Assembly: GCA_003454135.1 (NCBI GenBank)
Contig: DMKW01000109.1
Location: forward strand, 6,430 to 23,239
Length of the DNA stretch: 16,810 bases
Source: Microbacteriaceae bacterium
GTDB lineage: Bacteria > Actinomycetota > Actinomycetes > Actinomycetales > Microbacteriaceae
Direction: 5' to 3'
Below the pieces are notes generated by a model, which worked only from the letters and a program-made list of their open reading frames with translations, did no database searches and was not told the DNA's origin. The first letter of the stretch is position 1. Each line of letters opens with the position of its first letter. Below, piece by piece: positions 1 to 6,930 of the stretch. A program made the translations under genes and the position numbers.

Positions 1-1
1 G

Positions 2-355
2 GCCACGACGACGGCCGACCTCATCACCATCGAATCCGCACTCTCGGACCGGCAGGCGAACCTCGAGAGCCTGCAGTCGCAGAAGCGTTCGCTCACCGAT
101 CAGGTCGACCTGTCGACGATCACCCTCAACCTCGGATCGCCGGCCACCGCGCCCAAACGCCTGCCGGACACTTTCCTGAGCGGACTCGCCGCCGGGTGGA
201 ACGCGCTCGTCGGCTTCTTCTCCGGCGTCGTGGTCGTCATCGGAGTGCTGATTCCCTGGCTTGTGCTCCTCGCGGTCGTCGCCGGCATCCTGCTCGTGGT
301 GGCGCGGCGCGCGCGGCGCCGCCGAGACCGCGCCACCGATCACCCGTCCGAGTAG
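2..355 (+). CDS. DUF4349 domain-containing membrane protein, C-terminal part (5' end outside window)
   Basis: Open from the window edge in frame 2 to a TAG at 353-355, giving 117 visible residues. Residues 8-40 form a heptad-like, probably coiled-coil stretch (IESALSDRQANLESLQSQ) followed by the STITLNL strand. A single hydrophobic helix lies at about 75-100 (GVVVVIGVLIPWLVLLAVV), and the protein ends in a very basic cytoplasmic tail (ARRARRRRDR). This order of coiled coil, STI strand, one C-terminal transmembrane helix and arginine-rich tail is the C-terminal layout of DUF4349 proteins. In actinobacteria these usually begin with a lipoprotein signal; that part is not in the window. Molecular function is not known for the family. 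The gene converges on the DUF3052 gene with only 5 bases between the stop codons, so no separate terminator fits there. Confidence 0.8.
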   Translation, partial: ATTTADLITIESALSDRQANLESLQSQKRSLTDQVDLSTITLNLGSPATAPKRLPDTFLSGLAAGWNALVGFFSGVVVVIGVLIPWLVLLAVVAGILLVVARRARRRRDRATDHPSE

Positions 356-360
356 GCCGG

Positions 361-753
361 TCAACGCTCGCTCAGGCGCCAGACGATCTTGAGCCCGGAC
401 CAGTCGTCGTCGATCGCCGCGACCTTCACGTCGACGAGACCGTGCGGCAGCACCGTGTCGCGGATGAGGTTGTCCGTCATATCGCTCACGTGGCCGGCCG
501 CCTTACGCGGCCACGCCACCCAGAGCGAGCCGGCCGGATGCACGAGCCGACCCAACTCCAACAGTCGCCGCTCAAGGTCGGCCGGTTCGCGCACGAAGAC
601 GAGCACGAGGTCGGCGGCGGCACCCGTGGCGATCTCGTCGATGGCTGGAGGGCCATCGAACGACCAGCCGGGCGGCCGGTCGACGAGCAACACGCGCATG
701 CCGGCCTTGAGCCCGAGCTTGCGGGCTTGCGGCGTCGGGGAGTAACCGGCCAT
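361..753 (-). CDS. DUF3052 family protein
   Basis: A 130-residue protein starting MAGYSPTPQARKLGLK, with a glycine-rich first turn, an acidic middle strand, the segment DLVLVFVREPADLERRL, the motif GSLWVAWPRKAAGH and the C-terminal LVDVKVAAIDDDWSGLKIV. These match what I know of short actinobacterial proteins annotated DUF3052, a compact Rossmann-like single domain without an assigned function. I chose the ATG at 753 because the family normally begins MAGYS and an AGGA lies 6 bases upstream of it. A TTG at 771 would add six residues and is less likely. The gene is divergent from the alditol oxidase, with 39 bases between starts. Confidence 0.8.
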   Translation of the reverse strand: MAGYSPTPQARKLGLKAGMRVLLVDRPPGWSFDGPPAIDEIATGAAADLVLVFVREPADLERRLLELGRLVHPAGSLWVAWPRKAAGHVSDMTDNLIRDTVLPHGLVDVKVAAIDDDWSGLKIVWRLSER

Positions 754-780
754 GCGTAATCCTGCCGCCAATCCGTTTCC

Positions 781-786
781 TAGACT
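781..786 (+). promoter_or_regulatory. Putative -10 element of a leaderless promoter for the alditol oxidase
   Basis: TAGACT ends 6 bases before the ATG at 793. This would place the transcription start at or next to the A of the start codon. No Shine-Dalgarno sequence is visible before the ATG, which fits a leaderless mRNA, a common arrangement in actinobacteria. The -35 region is poor. This is a prediction from spacing and sequence only. Confidence 0.4.
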
Positions 787-792
787 GGCTCC

Positions 793-2046
793 ATGATCTC
801 AGCGAATTGGGCGGGCAACTACGAATATCTCTCGAGCGGGCTCGCGACGCCCGGCTCGGTCGAAGAGTTGCAGGAGATCGTCGCCCGGTCGCCACGAGTC
901 AAGGCGCTCGGCAGCCGCCACTCGTTCAACGATGTCGCCGACACTGCCGGAATCCAGGTGTCACTGAACGGCCTCCCCCGCACGGTCACTATCGACGAGG
1001 CAGCGCGCACCGTGACCGTCAACGGCGGCGGCAAGTACGGCGAATTCGTAGAAGAACTCGCCGATGCGGGCTGGGCGATCCACAATCTCGCCTCGCTGCC
1101 GCACATCTCGGTGGCCGGGGCGATCGCGACCGGCACGCACGGCTCGGGTGACCGCAACGGCAGTCTCGGCACGGCCGTCGCCGCGCTCGACCTCGTGACC
1201 GCGACCGGCGAGATCACTCGGGCGAAGCGGGGCGATCCGGACTTCGACGGTCTCGTGGTCTCCCTCGGCGCCCTCGGCGTCGTCTCCTCGGTGTCTCTCG
1301 ACATCGAGCCGAGCTTCGACGTGCGCCAAGACGTGTTCGAGAACCTCGCGTGGCCGCAGCTTCTTGCCCACTTCGACGAACTCACTTCGAGCGCCTACAG
1401 CGTGAGCGCTTTCACCGACTGGGGCGATGATGGCACGAGCCAGGTATGGCTCAAGAGCCGCATCGACTCTGACGTCTCGGCCGCCACCCGCTCCGAGCTG
1501 TTCGGGGCGACGCGTGCCACGAGCCAGCGGCATCCGCTGCCCGGCGGACCGAGCGAGTGGACCACCGAACAGGGAGGTGTGAGCGGGCCGTGGTGGAAGC
1601 GGCTCGCGCATTTCAAGCTCGAATTCACCCCGAGCAACGGTGCGGAACTGCAGACCGAGTACCTCGTGCCGCGCGAGCACGCCACGGGCGCCATCGAGGC
1701 GATGCGGCGACTCGGGCCGCTCATGGCCCCCCTGCTGTTCATTAGCGAACTTCGCACGATGGCCGCCGACGAACTGTGGCTCAGCCCGAGCTTCGGCCAC
1801 GACTCCCTCGGCCTGCACTTCACCTGGAAACAGGATGCCGCGGTGCATGAGCTGCTGCCGGCGCTCGACGAGGCGCTCGCGCCGTTCGCGGCCAGGCCGC
1901 ACTGGGGCAAGCTCTTCGCGACCGACGTCTCGCGCCTCGATTCGCTCTATCCTCGGCTGCCCGACTTCCGTCGGCTGGCCGGCCGCCTCGATCCGAACGG
2001 CAAGTTCCGCAACGACTTCCTCGACCACACGATCTTCGCCGGTTAG
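793..2046 (+). CDS. aldO: FAD-dependent alditol oxidase (AldO / xylitol oxidase family)
   Basis: A 417-residue flavoprotein resembling Streptomyces AldO along its length. AldO oxidises the C1 hydroxyl of polyols such as xylitol, sorbitol and glycerol with O2, giving the aldose and H2O2. The N-terminal half is a VAO/PCMH-type FAD domain: GSRHSFND holds H43 at the place of the histidine covalently bound to FAD in AldO, and SLPHISVAGAIATGTHGSG (about 101-119) is the pyrophosphate-binding segment with S106. The C-terminal half carries the substrate-site residues known in AldO, here E319 and R321 (SELRTM), T344 (HFTW) and K373 (PHWGK). Length is normal and there is no signal peptide, so the enzyme should be cytoplasmic. 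The nearby Nudix gene starts 15 bases after the stop. The exact polyol cannot be told from sequence. The start is supported by the family N-terminus (NWAGNY). Confidence 0.9.
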   Translation: MISANWAGNYEYLSSGLATPGSVEELQEIVARSPRVKALGSRHSFNDVADTAGIQVSLNGLPRTVTIDEAARTVTVNGGGKYGEFVEELADAGWAIHNLASLPHISVAGAIATGTHGSGDRNGSLGTAVAALDLVTATGEITRAKRGDPDFDGLVVSLGALGVVSSVSLDIEPSFDVRQDVFENLAWPQLLAHFDELTSSAYSVSAFTDWGDDGTSQVWLKSRIDSDVSAATRSELFGATRATSQRHPLPGGPSEWTTEQGGVSGPWWKRLAHFKLEFTPSNGAELQTEYLVPREHATGAIEAMRRLGPLMAPLLFISELRTMAADELWLSPSFGHDSLGLHFTWKQDAAVHELLPALDEALAPFAARPHWGKLFATDVSRLDSLYPRLPDFRRLAGRLDPNGKFRNDFLDHTIFAG

Positions 2047-2061
2047 GGCTCGGGCGTAGTA

Positions 2062-2523
2062 ATGAGAAGTTGCGGCCTCCTGCTCTATCGCGTCGACGAC
2101 GCCGGCGAGGTCGAGGTCTGGATCGGGCACATGGGTGGTCCGTTCTGGGCGAAAAAGGATCTCGCGGCCTGGTCGATCCCGAAGGGGCTCGCCGACGATG
2201 GGGAAGACGATCTCGTGGCCGCCCTGCGCGAATTCGAGGAGGAGATCGGGCACCCGGCTCCCCCGGCCGATTGGGCGCTGCTCGGCGAATTCGTGCAACC
2301 GTCGCGCAAGGTGCTCGTGGTGTTCGCCGCCGAGTCGGACTTCGACCCCGGGAGCATCGCGAGCAACCTGTTCGAGTTGGAATGGCCTCCGCGGTCGGGC
2401 CGGATGCGGCAATTTCCCGAGATCGACGTCGCACTGTGGACACCGATCGACGAGGCGCGCCGCAAGGTCGTGGCGGGGCAGGTGCCGGTGCTTGACGCCC
2501 TGCGTCAACGACTCGAGCGGTGA
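2062..2523 (+). CDS. Nudix hydrolase
   Basis: A 153-residue single-domain Nudix protein. Residues 42-64 match the Nudix box GX5EX7REUXEEXGU, with G42, E48, R56, E57, E60, E61 and G63 in register; the last U position is histidine, a small deviation. The preceding AAWSIPKG segment and the C-terminal NLFELEWPPRSGRMRQFPE are typical of a common bacterial subgroup annotated simply as NUDIX domain protein, often placed near Ap(n)A-type or RNA-cap hydrolases. These enzymes use Mg2+ to cleave nucleoside diphosphates linked to another group; the substrate here is not predictable. The gene follows the alditol oxidase by 15 bases and probably shares its transcript. The Shine-Dalgarno is weak. Confidence 0.88.
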   Translation: MRSCGLLLYRVDDAGEVEVWIGHMGGPFWAKKDLAAWSIPKGLADDGEDDLVAALREFEEEIGHPAPPADWALLGEFVQPSRKVLVVFAAESDFDPGSIASNLFELEWPPRSGRMRQFPEIDVALWTPIDEARRKVVAGQVPVLDALRQRLER

Positions 2524-2572
2524 CGCCGATGATTGCGTGACTTTCGGCCCTGTCGATGCCGGAGAGGGTTTC

Positions 2573-2578
2573 TAGACT
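2573..2578 (+). promoter_or_regulatory. Putative -10 element for the baeRF operon
   Basis: TAGACT, the same hexamer seen before the alditol oxidase, lies in the 121-base gap after the Nudix gene. A weak -35-like CTGTCG is at 2550-2555 with 17-base spacing. Transcription would start near 2585, leaving a leader of about 60 bases that carries the GAGGGG ribosome site at 2631-2636 before the ATG at 2645. Predicted by eye only. Confidence 0.35.
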
Positions 2579-2644
2579 CGGTGTCGAGTCGGTGCATCGT
2601 CGGGCGCGAGCCCCGCCCCAACGGCCGGCAGAGGGGAAGAGCAC

Positions 2645-3781
2645 ATGCAGAACATCGACCTTCCGACCCGCGACGACCTCGTGAGACTCGCCCGCATTCG
2701 CGCACCGGGATGCGTGTCGATTTACTCGCCCGCGGCGCCGCAGTCGAAGGAATCGGACAAGGCGAGAATCGAGGTCAAGAGCCGGTTGCGCGCCGCGGTG
2801 CAGCGGCTCGAGGCCGCCGGCACGAGCGCCGACCTCGTCGAATCGATCACCCACGCCGTCGACGAGCTCCTCTCGGACCGGCATTTCTGGCGTCGGCAGT
2901 CGAATAGTCTCGCCATCTTCGCCAACGGCACCTCGATCTCGAGTTTTCGACTCGCCAACCGGCTCGGCGGGCTCACCGAGGTCTCCGACCGGTTTGCGAT
3001 CGCGCCGCTCTTGCGCGCCGCGACCTTCTCCCACTCGGCCTTCGTGCTGGCGCTCTCGCAGAATTCTGTTCGGCTGATCGACGTCTCGGCGACCGAGCCC
3101 GCGGTCGAATTCGCCGTTCCCGACCTCCCGCGCGACCTCGAGAGCACGGTGTCCCTCGACCTCACCAACGACCGCGAAACGCTCGCACACCTTCGCACGT
3201 CTGAGGACCCCAAGGTGCGGATGCGCGAGTTCTCCCAGGCCGTCGACCGCGCACTGCGCCCCGTACTCGCCGACTCGGATCGACCGCTCATCCTCGCGGC
3301 GGCCGAACCGCTCGCGAGCATCTTCCGGTCGGTGTCGTCGTCGACACGACTCGTCGAATCGACGATCCCCGGTAACCCGGAGGAGCGGTCTGCCGGGGAA
3401 CTCGCGGCGGCTGCCGCCCCCATTCTCGACGAACAGCACGCGGCCGAACTGGCCGCCCAAGCCGCACGATTCGACGAGAGCGCCTCTCGGGGACTCGCCG
3501 ACGGCACGCTCGACGGCGTAGCCCTCGCCGCGACATCCAAGGCGATCGACACGCTCTTCGTGGACATCGACCGGCGCATGCCCGGCGCCGTGGACGAGGT
3601 GACCGGAGCCGTCACCCGCACCGATGGCGACGACGCGAGCCACTACGACGTGATCGACGAGATCGTTCGGCGTGCACTGTCGTCGGACGCCAGGGTATTG
3701 GCCGTGCGCGGCCCCGAAGTGCCTGGCGCCGGCCCGGTGGCTGCGATCCTCCGATTCGCCGTGCAGCCCCTGGCGACGTGA
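2645..3781 (+). CDS. baeRF-family protein (bacterial archaeo-eukaryotic release factor-like), GGQ-less
   Basis: A 378-residue protein with the features of bacterial eRF1-like (baeRF) families: an N-terminal LPTRDDLVRLARIRAPGCVS start with VSIYSP, then NSLAIFA and LANRLGGLTEVSDRF (about 85-120), a middle FVLALSQNSVRLIDVS strand pair, and a second domain with PKVRMREFSQAVDRAL and RPLILAAAEPLASIFRSV (about 195-240). The last 110 residues, ending ARVLAVRGPEVPGAGPVAAI, fit an L7Ae-like third domain. No GGQ tripeptide is present, so it should not hydrolyse peptidyl-tRNA in the way classical release factors do. Family members are thought to act in ribosome rescue or translation stress, mostly from comparative genomics. 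I cannot fix the subfamily (candidates are 3 and 11). It is first in a three-gene operon, with a good ribosome site GAGGGG 8 bases from the ATG. Confidence 0.8.
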   Translation: MQNIDLPTRDDLVRLARIRAPGCVSIYSPAAPQSKESDKARIEVKSRLRAAVQRLEAAGTSADLVESITHAVDELLSDRHFWRRQSNSLAIFANGTSISSFRLANRLGGLTEVSDRFAIAPLLRAATFSHSAFVLALSQNSVRLIDVSATEPAVEFAVPDLPRDLESTVSLDLTNDRETLAHLRTSEDPKVRMREFSQAVDRALRPVLADSDRPLILAAAEPLASIFRSVSSSTRLVESTIPGNPEERSAGELAAAAAPILDEQHAAELAAQAARFDESASRGLADGTLDGVALAATSKAIDTLFVDIDRRMPGAVDEVTGAVTRTDGDDASHYDVIDEIVRRALSSDARVLAVRGPEVPGAGPVAAILRFAVQPLAT

Positions 3782-3797
3782 CGGGGAGTTGGGCACG

Positions 3798-5135
3798 ATG
3801 GATGTTTTTGACAACCGCGTCGACGCCGGGCGGCGACTCGCCGCTCGGCTCGCCGACGTCAAAGACGAGAACGTCGTCGTGCTCGGATTGCCGCGCGGGG
3901 GCGTTCCGGTGGCGGCCGAGGTGGCGAAGGCGCTCGACGCACCGCTCGACGTGATCGTCGTGCGCAAGCTGGGCGTGCCGTTTCAGCCGGAGGTCGCGAT
4001 GGGCGCGATCGGCGAGGGCGGAGTGCGGGTGCTCGACGCCTACGTTCTGCGCATGGCGCAAGTCGGCGAGGCCGAACTCCGCGAGGTGGAACAGCGCGAG
4101 CGCGTCACTCTCGACGCGAGGAGCACGCAGTTCCGGCGGGGACGGGAGCGCATCGACCTGACGCGCCGAACGGCCGTGATCGTCGACGACGGCATCGCGA
4201 CGGGCTCGACGGCGCGAGCGGCCTGCCAGGTCGCGCGACAGCTCGGTGCGACGCGCGTGATTCTCGCGGTGCCGGTCGGGCCGCTCGACACCGTGCAGAA
4301 CTTCACCGACGCAGACGAGGTGATCTGCCTGGCCACGCCGCCGCAGTTTTTCGCCGTCGGCTATCACTACCGCGACTTCACCCCGACGAGCGACGAAGAG
4401 GTGATCGTGCTTCTGGATGCCGCCGCGCGGCGCATCGCGCGCGGGAGGGCGCCGGTCGACGCCCAGGACCGCGATGCCGAGATCACGATTCCGGTCGACC
4501 GCGTCAATATCCAGGGCCACCTGCACCTTCCGGATCCGGTCACCGCAGTCGTCCTCTTCGCGCACGGGAGCGGCAGCAGCCGCCACAGCCCCCGCAATCG
4601 CTTCGTCGCCGATGTGCTGTACGAGGCGGGGCTGGGAACGCTCCTGCTCGATCTGCTCACTCCGGAGGAGGAAGAGGATCGCGCGAACGTCTTCAACATG
4701 GACCTGCTCGCCCACCGGCTCACCGCGGCGACGGAATGGCTCGCCGCCGAGTCGGGAACGGCACACTGCCGCGTGGGCTACTTCGGGGCGAGCACGGGCG
4801 CGGGGGCTGCCCTTCGCGCCGCGGGAGCGCTCGGGGACCGCATCTCGGCGATCGTGTCGCGGGGAGGACGCCCGGAGCTGGCCGGTGACGCGATCACGGC
4901 GGTCACGGCCCCGACGCTGCTCATCGTCGGAGGCGCCGATCCGATCGTTCTCGACCTCAACCGGCGGGCGCAGGCGGAGTTGCGCTGCGTGAATCTACTC
5001 GACGTCGTGGAGGGGGCTACGCACCTCTTCGAGGAGCCCGGTGCGCTCGCGGAAGTGGCGATCCTCGCTCGTGACTGGTTCGTCACGCACCTCTCACCGG
5101 GCGAGGACACACGAGCAGAAGGAACGCACCAATGA
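3798..5135 (+). CDS. Phosphoribosyltransferase fused to a dienelactone-hydrolase-like alpha/beta hydrolase
   Basis: A 445-residue two-domain protein. Residues 1-215 are a type I phosphoribosyltransferase: LGLPRGGVPVAAEVA (29-43), VRKLGVP (55-61) and the PRPP-binding loop VIVDDGIATGST (127-138, acidic pair D130/D131). Residues 225-435 are an alpha/beta hydrolase: FAHGSGSSRHSPRN oxyanion region (254-267), nucleophile elbow GASTG with S332, acid D381 in GGADPIV, and H409 in GATHLFEEPG. PRTase domains of this group resemble ComF/xanthine-type enzymes, but neither substrate is known. The ATG at 3798 is chosen because the PRTase domain begins there and GGGGAG precedes it by 9 bases; an open frame runs further upstream inside baeRF but is not domain sequence. 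It starts 16 bases after baeRF and overlaps the next gene by 4 bases (ATGA). Confidence 0.9.
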   Translation: MDVFDNRVDAGRRLAARLADVKDENVVVLGLPRGGVPVAAEVAKALDAPLDVIVVRKLGVPFQPEVAMGAIGEGGVRVLDAYVLRMAQVGEAELREVEQRERVTLDARSTQFRRGRERIDLTRRTAVIVDDGIATGSTARAACQVARQLGATRVILAVPVGPLDTVQNFTDADEVICLATPPQFFAVGYHYRDFTPTSDEEVIVLLDAAARRIARGRAPVDAQDRDAEITIPVDRVNIQGHLHLPDPVTAVVLFAHGSGSSRHSPRNRFVADVLYEAGLGTLLLDLLTPEEEEDRANVFNMDLLAHRLTAATEWLAAESGTAHCRVGYFGASTGAGAALRAAGALGDRISAIVSRGGRPELAGDAITAVTAPTLLIVGGADPIVLDLNRRAQAELRCVNLLDVVEGATHLFEEPGALAEVAILARDWFVTHLSPGEDTRAEGTHQ

Positions 5136-6451
5136 CCACCTCTGAGCACATCGTCGTGAGCCACGACGTCATCGCCGACATCCTCGACCTCGCACGACCG
5201 CTCGTCGGCGCCAGCGATCTCGGACCGCTCGTCAACCGGCTGGGCCATTCCCGTTTCGTGTGCATCGGCGAGGCGTCGCACGGCACCCACGAGTTCTATG
5301 AGTGGAGGGGGATTCTCAGCCGCCGCCTGATCGAAGATCACGGTGTCACCTGGATCGGCGTGGAGGGCGACTGGCCGGACTGCTGGCGCATCAACCAGTG
5401 GGTGCGAGGGCGCGGGGACCAGGATCTGAGCGCGCGGCAGCTCCTGAACCTGTTCGAACGGTGGCCTACCTGGATGTGGGCGAACGTCGAGGTCGCCGAC
5501 TTTCTCGACTGGCTGCGCGACTGGAATTCCCGTCGGCCGCAGAGCAAGCGCGTGGGCTTCTACGGCCTCGACGTCTACTCGCTCTGGGATTCCCTCAGCG
5601 AGATCATGGCGTGGCTCGGCAAAAACGCGCCGGATGCCGTCGAGAGCGCGATGCACGCCTGGCAGTGTTTCGTGCCATTCCAGGAGGACCCGCACCGGTA
5701 CGCCTGGAGCACCCGGCTGGTGCCGGAGTCGTGCGAGGCGGATGTGGTCGCGCTGCTCATGGAGGTGCGCGAGCAGGCGGCGCGTCTCGCGGGCGACGAG
5801 GACGCGTTCGACGCCGAACAGAACGCCGAGGTCGCGGCGGGAGCCGAGCGCTACTACCGCACCATGGTGCGCGGCGACCGCGAGTCCTGGAACATTCGCG
5901 ACATCCACATGGCCGACACGATCGATCGCATCGCGAACCATCTCGGCCCCAACTCCAAGGGACTCGTGTGGGAGCACAACACGCACGTCGGCGATGCCCG
6001 GGCCACCGACATGGCCAGCGGCGGGCTCGTCAATGTCGGCCAGCTCATGCGCGAACGGCACGCAGACGATGGCGTCTCCCTCGTGGGATTCGCCTCCTTC
6101 CGCGGTACGGTGCTCGCCGGGGCGGAGTGGGGCGCTCCCGAGCAGGTGCTGCCGGTGCCGGATGCCCGCCTCGGCAGCCATGAGGACTTTCTGCACCGCG
6201 CGCTCGGCGAGGCCTCCGTGCTCGTGTTCGGCGACGATCGGGGCCGTCCATGGCTCTCCGCGTGGCTCGGCCACCGCGCCATCGGCGTCGTCTACCATCC
6301 CGAACGGGAGTTCGCGAACTACGTTCCCACGAGCATGGGGGGCCGCTACGACGCCCTCCTCTGGTTCGAGCAGACGTCGGCGCTGCATCCGCTCCGCCAC
6401 GAGCCGAAGCCGGATGAGCCGGAGTTCGAAACCGAGCCGACCGGCTTCTGA
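5132..6451 (+). CDS. Erythromycin esterase-fold (EreA-like) hydrolase
   Basis: A 439-residue protein covering the erythromycin esterase domain end to end. The signature IGEASHGTHEFYEWR carries E47 and H50, the general-base region in Ere enzymes. VEGDWPDCWRINQW (77-90) brings E78 and D80, and VWEHNTHVGDAR (279-290) brings H282 and H285, all at expected places. C-terminal FASFRGTVLAG and YDALLWFEQT complete the fold. Macrolide resistance should not be assumed: most members of this superfamily are chromosomal and of unknown substrate, and this one sits in an operon with a PRTase/hydrolase fusion and a baeRF protein. The start codon overlaps the upstream stop (ATGA), implying coupled translation. 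There is no signal peptide, so it is predicted cytoplasmic. Confidence 0.9.
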   Translation: MTTSEHIVVSHDVIADILDLARPLVGASDLGPLVNRLGHSRFVCIGEASHGTHEFYEWRGILSRRLIEDHGVTWIGVEGDWPDCWRINQWVRGRGDQDLSARQLLNLFERWPTWMWANVEVADFLDWLRDWNSRRPQSKRVGFYGLDVYSLWDSLSEIMAWLGKNAPDAVESAMHAWQCFVPFQEDPHRYAWSTRLVPESCEADVVALLMEVREQAARLAGDEDAFDAEQNAEVAAGAERYYRTMVRGDRESWNIRDIHMADTIDRIANHLGPNSKGLVWEHNTHVGDARATDMASGGLVNVGQLMRERHADDGVSLVGFASFRGTVLAGAEWGAPEQVLPVPDARLGSHEDFLHRALGEASVLVFGDDRGRPWLSAWLGHRAIGVVYHPEREFANYVPTSMGGRYDALLWFEQTSALHPLRHEPKPDEPEFETEPTGF

Positions 6452-6458
6452 CCGGGGT

Positions 6459-6464
6459 TAGCCT
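6459..6464 (+). promoter_or_regulatory. Putative -10 element of a leaderless promoter for acylphosphatase
   Basis: TAGCCT ends 6 bases before the ATG at 6471, the same geometry as TAGACT before the alditol oxidase. There is no Shine-Dalgarno at a useful distance (the nearest G-run is about 13 bases upstream). Acylphosphatase could be made from a leaderless transcript as well as by read-through from the esterase gene 19 bases upstream. Confidence 0.35.
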
Positions 6465-6470
6465 GTTCGC

Positions 6471-6764
6471 ATGGCCGACGGCGAGGGACGGGACTCGAGG
6501 GTGCGCGTGCGCGCGATCGTGCGCGGGCGGGTGCAGGGCGTGGGGTTCCGTTGGAGCGCGCGGGCCATGGCGGAGCGGCTCGGGCTCGGCGGTTTCGCGT
6601 CCAACCGACCGGACGGCTCGGTGCTCGTCGAGGCCGAAGGTTCGGTGGAAGACGTGGATGCCCTGCTCGACTGGCTGCGGCGGGGGCCGCCGGCGGCCGA
6701 GGTCACGGCTGTCGACGTCGAACCGGTCGCCCCTAATGGTGACCCGTCTTTCAACATCGTGTGA
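6471..6764 (+). CDS. acyP: Acylphosphatase
   Basis: A 97-residue protein with the acylphosphatase signatures in order: GRVQGVGFRW (19-28), holding the phosphate-binding arginine R27, and GFASNRPDGSVLVEAEG (41-57), holding the catalytic asparagine N45. The ending PSFNIV is the usual final strand. The enzyme hydrolyses acyl phosphates such as carbamoyl phosphate or 1,3-bisphosphoglycerate in the cytoplasm; its physiological role in bacteria is unclear. Length is standard apart from a 9-residue charged N-terminal extension. It starts 19 bases after the esterase gene and may be the last gene of that transcript or have its own promoter. Confidence 0.93.
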   Translation: MADGEGRDSRVRVRAIVRGRVQGVGFRWSARAMAERLGLGGFASNRPDGSVLVEAEGSVEDVDALLDWLRRGPPAAEVTAVDVEPVAPNGDPSFNIV

Positions 6765-6803
6765 CGACTCAGCCCGTCAGGGCCACGGAGTGACAGGGAC
6801 GCG

Positions 6804-6840
6804 CGGCGCCCCGGCAGCGCATTGCGGGACCGGGGCGCCG
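6804..6840 (+). terminator. Perfect 11-bp GC-rich hairpin, possible transcript end
   Basis: CGGCGCCCCGG (6804-6814) and CCGGGGCGCCG (6830-6840) are exact reverse complements around a 15-base loop, about 40 bases after the acylphosphatase stop. It is well placed to end or protect the transcript of the 2645-6764 genes. There is no U-run after it, so a classical rho-independent terminator is not supported. Being symmetrical, it could serve either strand. Confidence 0.45.
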
Positions 6841-6930
6841 AGAACGCCTGTCGGCTGCGGGCGTGCTGCCCGTCGCCAGGTCTAGCCGCGAGGGTCGTTT
6901 TGCTTGAGCGCCGCGCATAGGGAGTTCATG

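Noticed and set aside
754..771. TTG start at 771 for the DUF3052-family gene
   Set aside because: The ATG at 753 gives the standard MAGYS start and has AGGA at good spacing.
961..2508. Long minus-strand open frame (515 codons) opposite the alditol oxidase and Nudix genes
   Set aside because: It is antisense to two clear families, is Arg/Glu/Gly-rich and shows no motifs; typical high-GC shadow frame.
3672..3797. 42-residue N-terminal extension of the PRTase/hydrolase fusion
   Set aside because: It lies inside the end of the baeRF gene, is Cys/Pro/Arg-rich, and the ATG at 3798 has a ribosome site and begins the domain.
1820..3967. Very long minus-strand open frame (715 codons)
   Set aside because: It runs antisense across three genes and is dominated by Arg and Pro with no domain-like sequence.
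4778..6400. Minus-strand open frame of 540 codons opposite the esterase gene
   Set aside because: The plus strand encodes an unmistakable erythromycin-esterase fold with catalytic residues; the reverse frame is a shadow.
5132..6451. Macrolide resistance gene
   Set aside because: The fold matches Ere enzymes, but the operon context and broad distribution of this superfamily make resistance an unsupported function.
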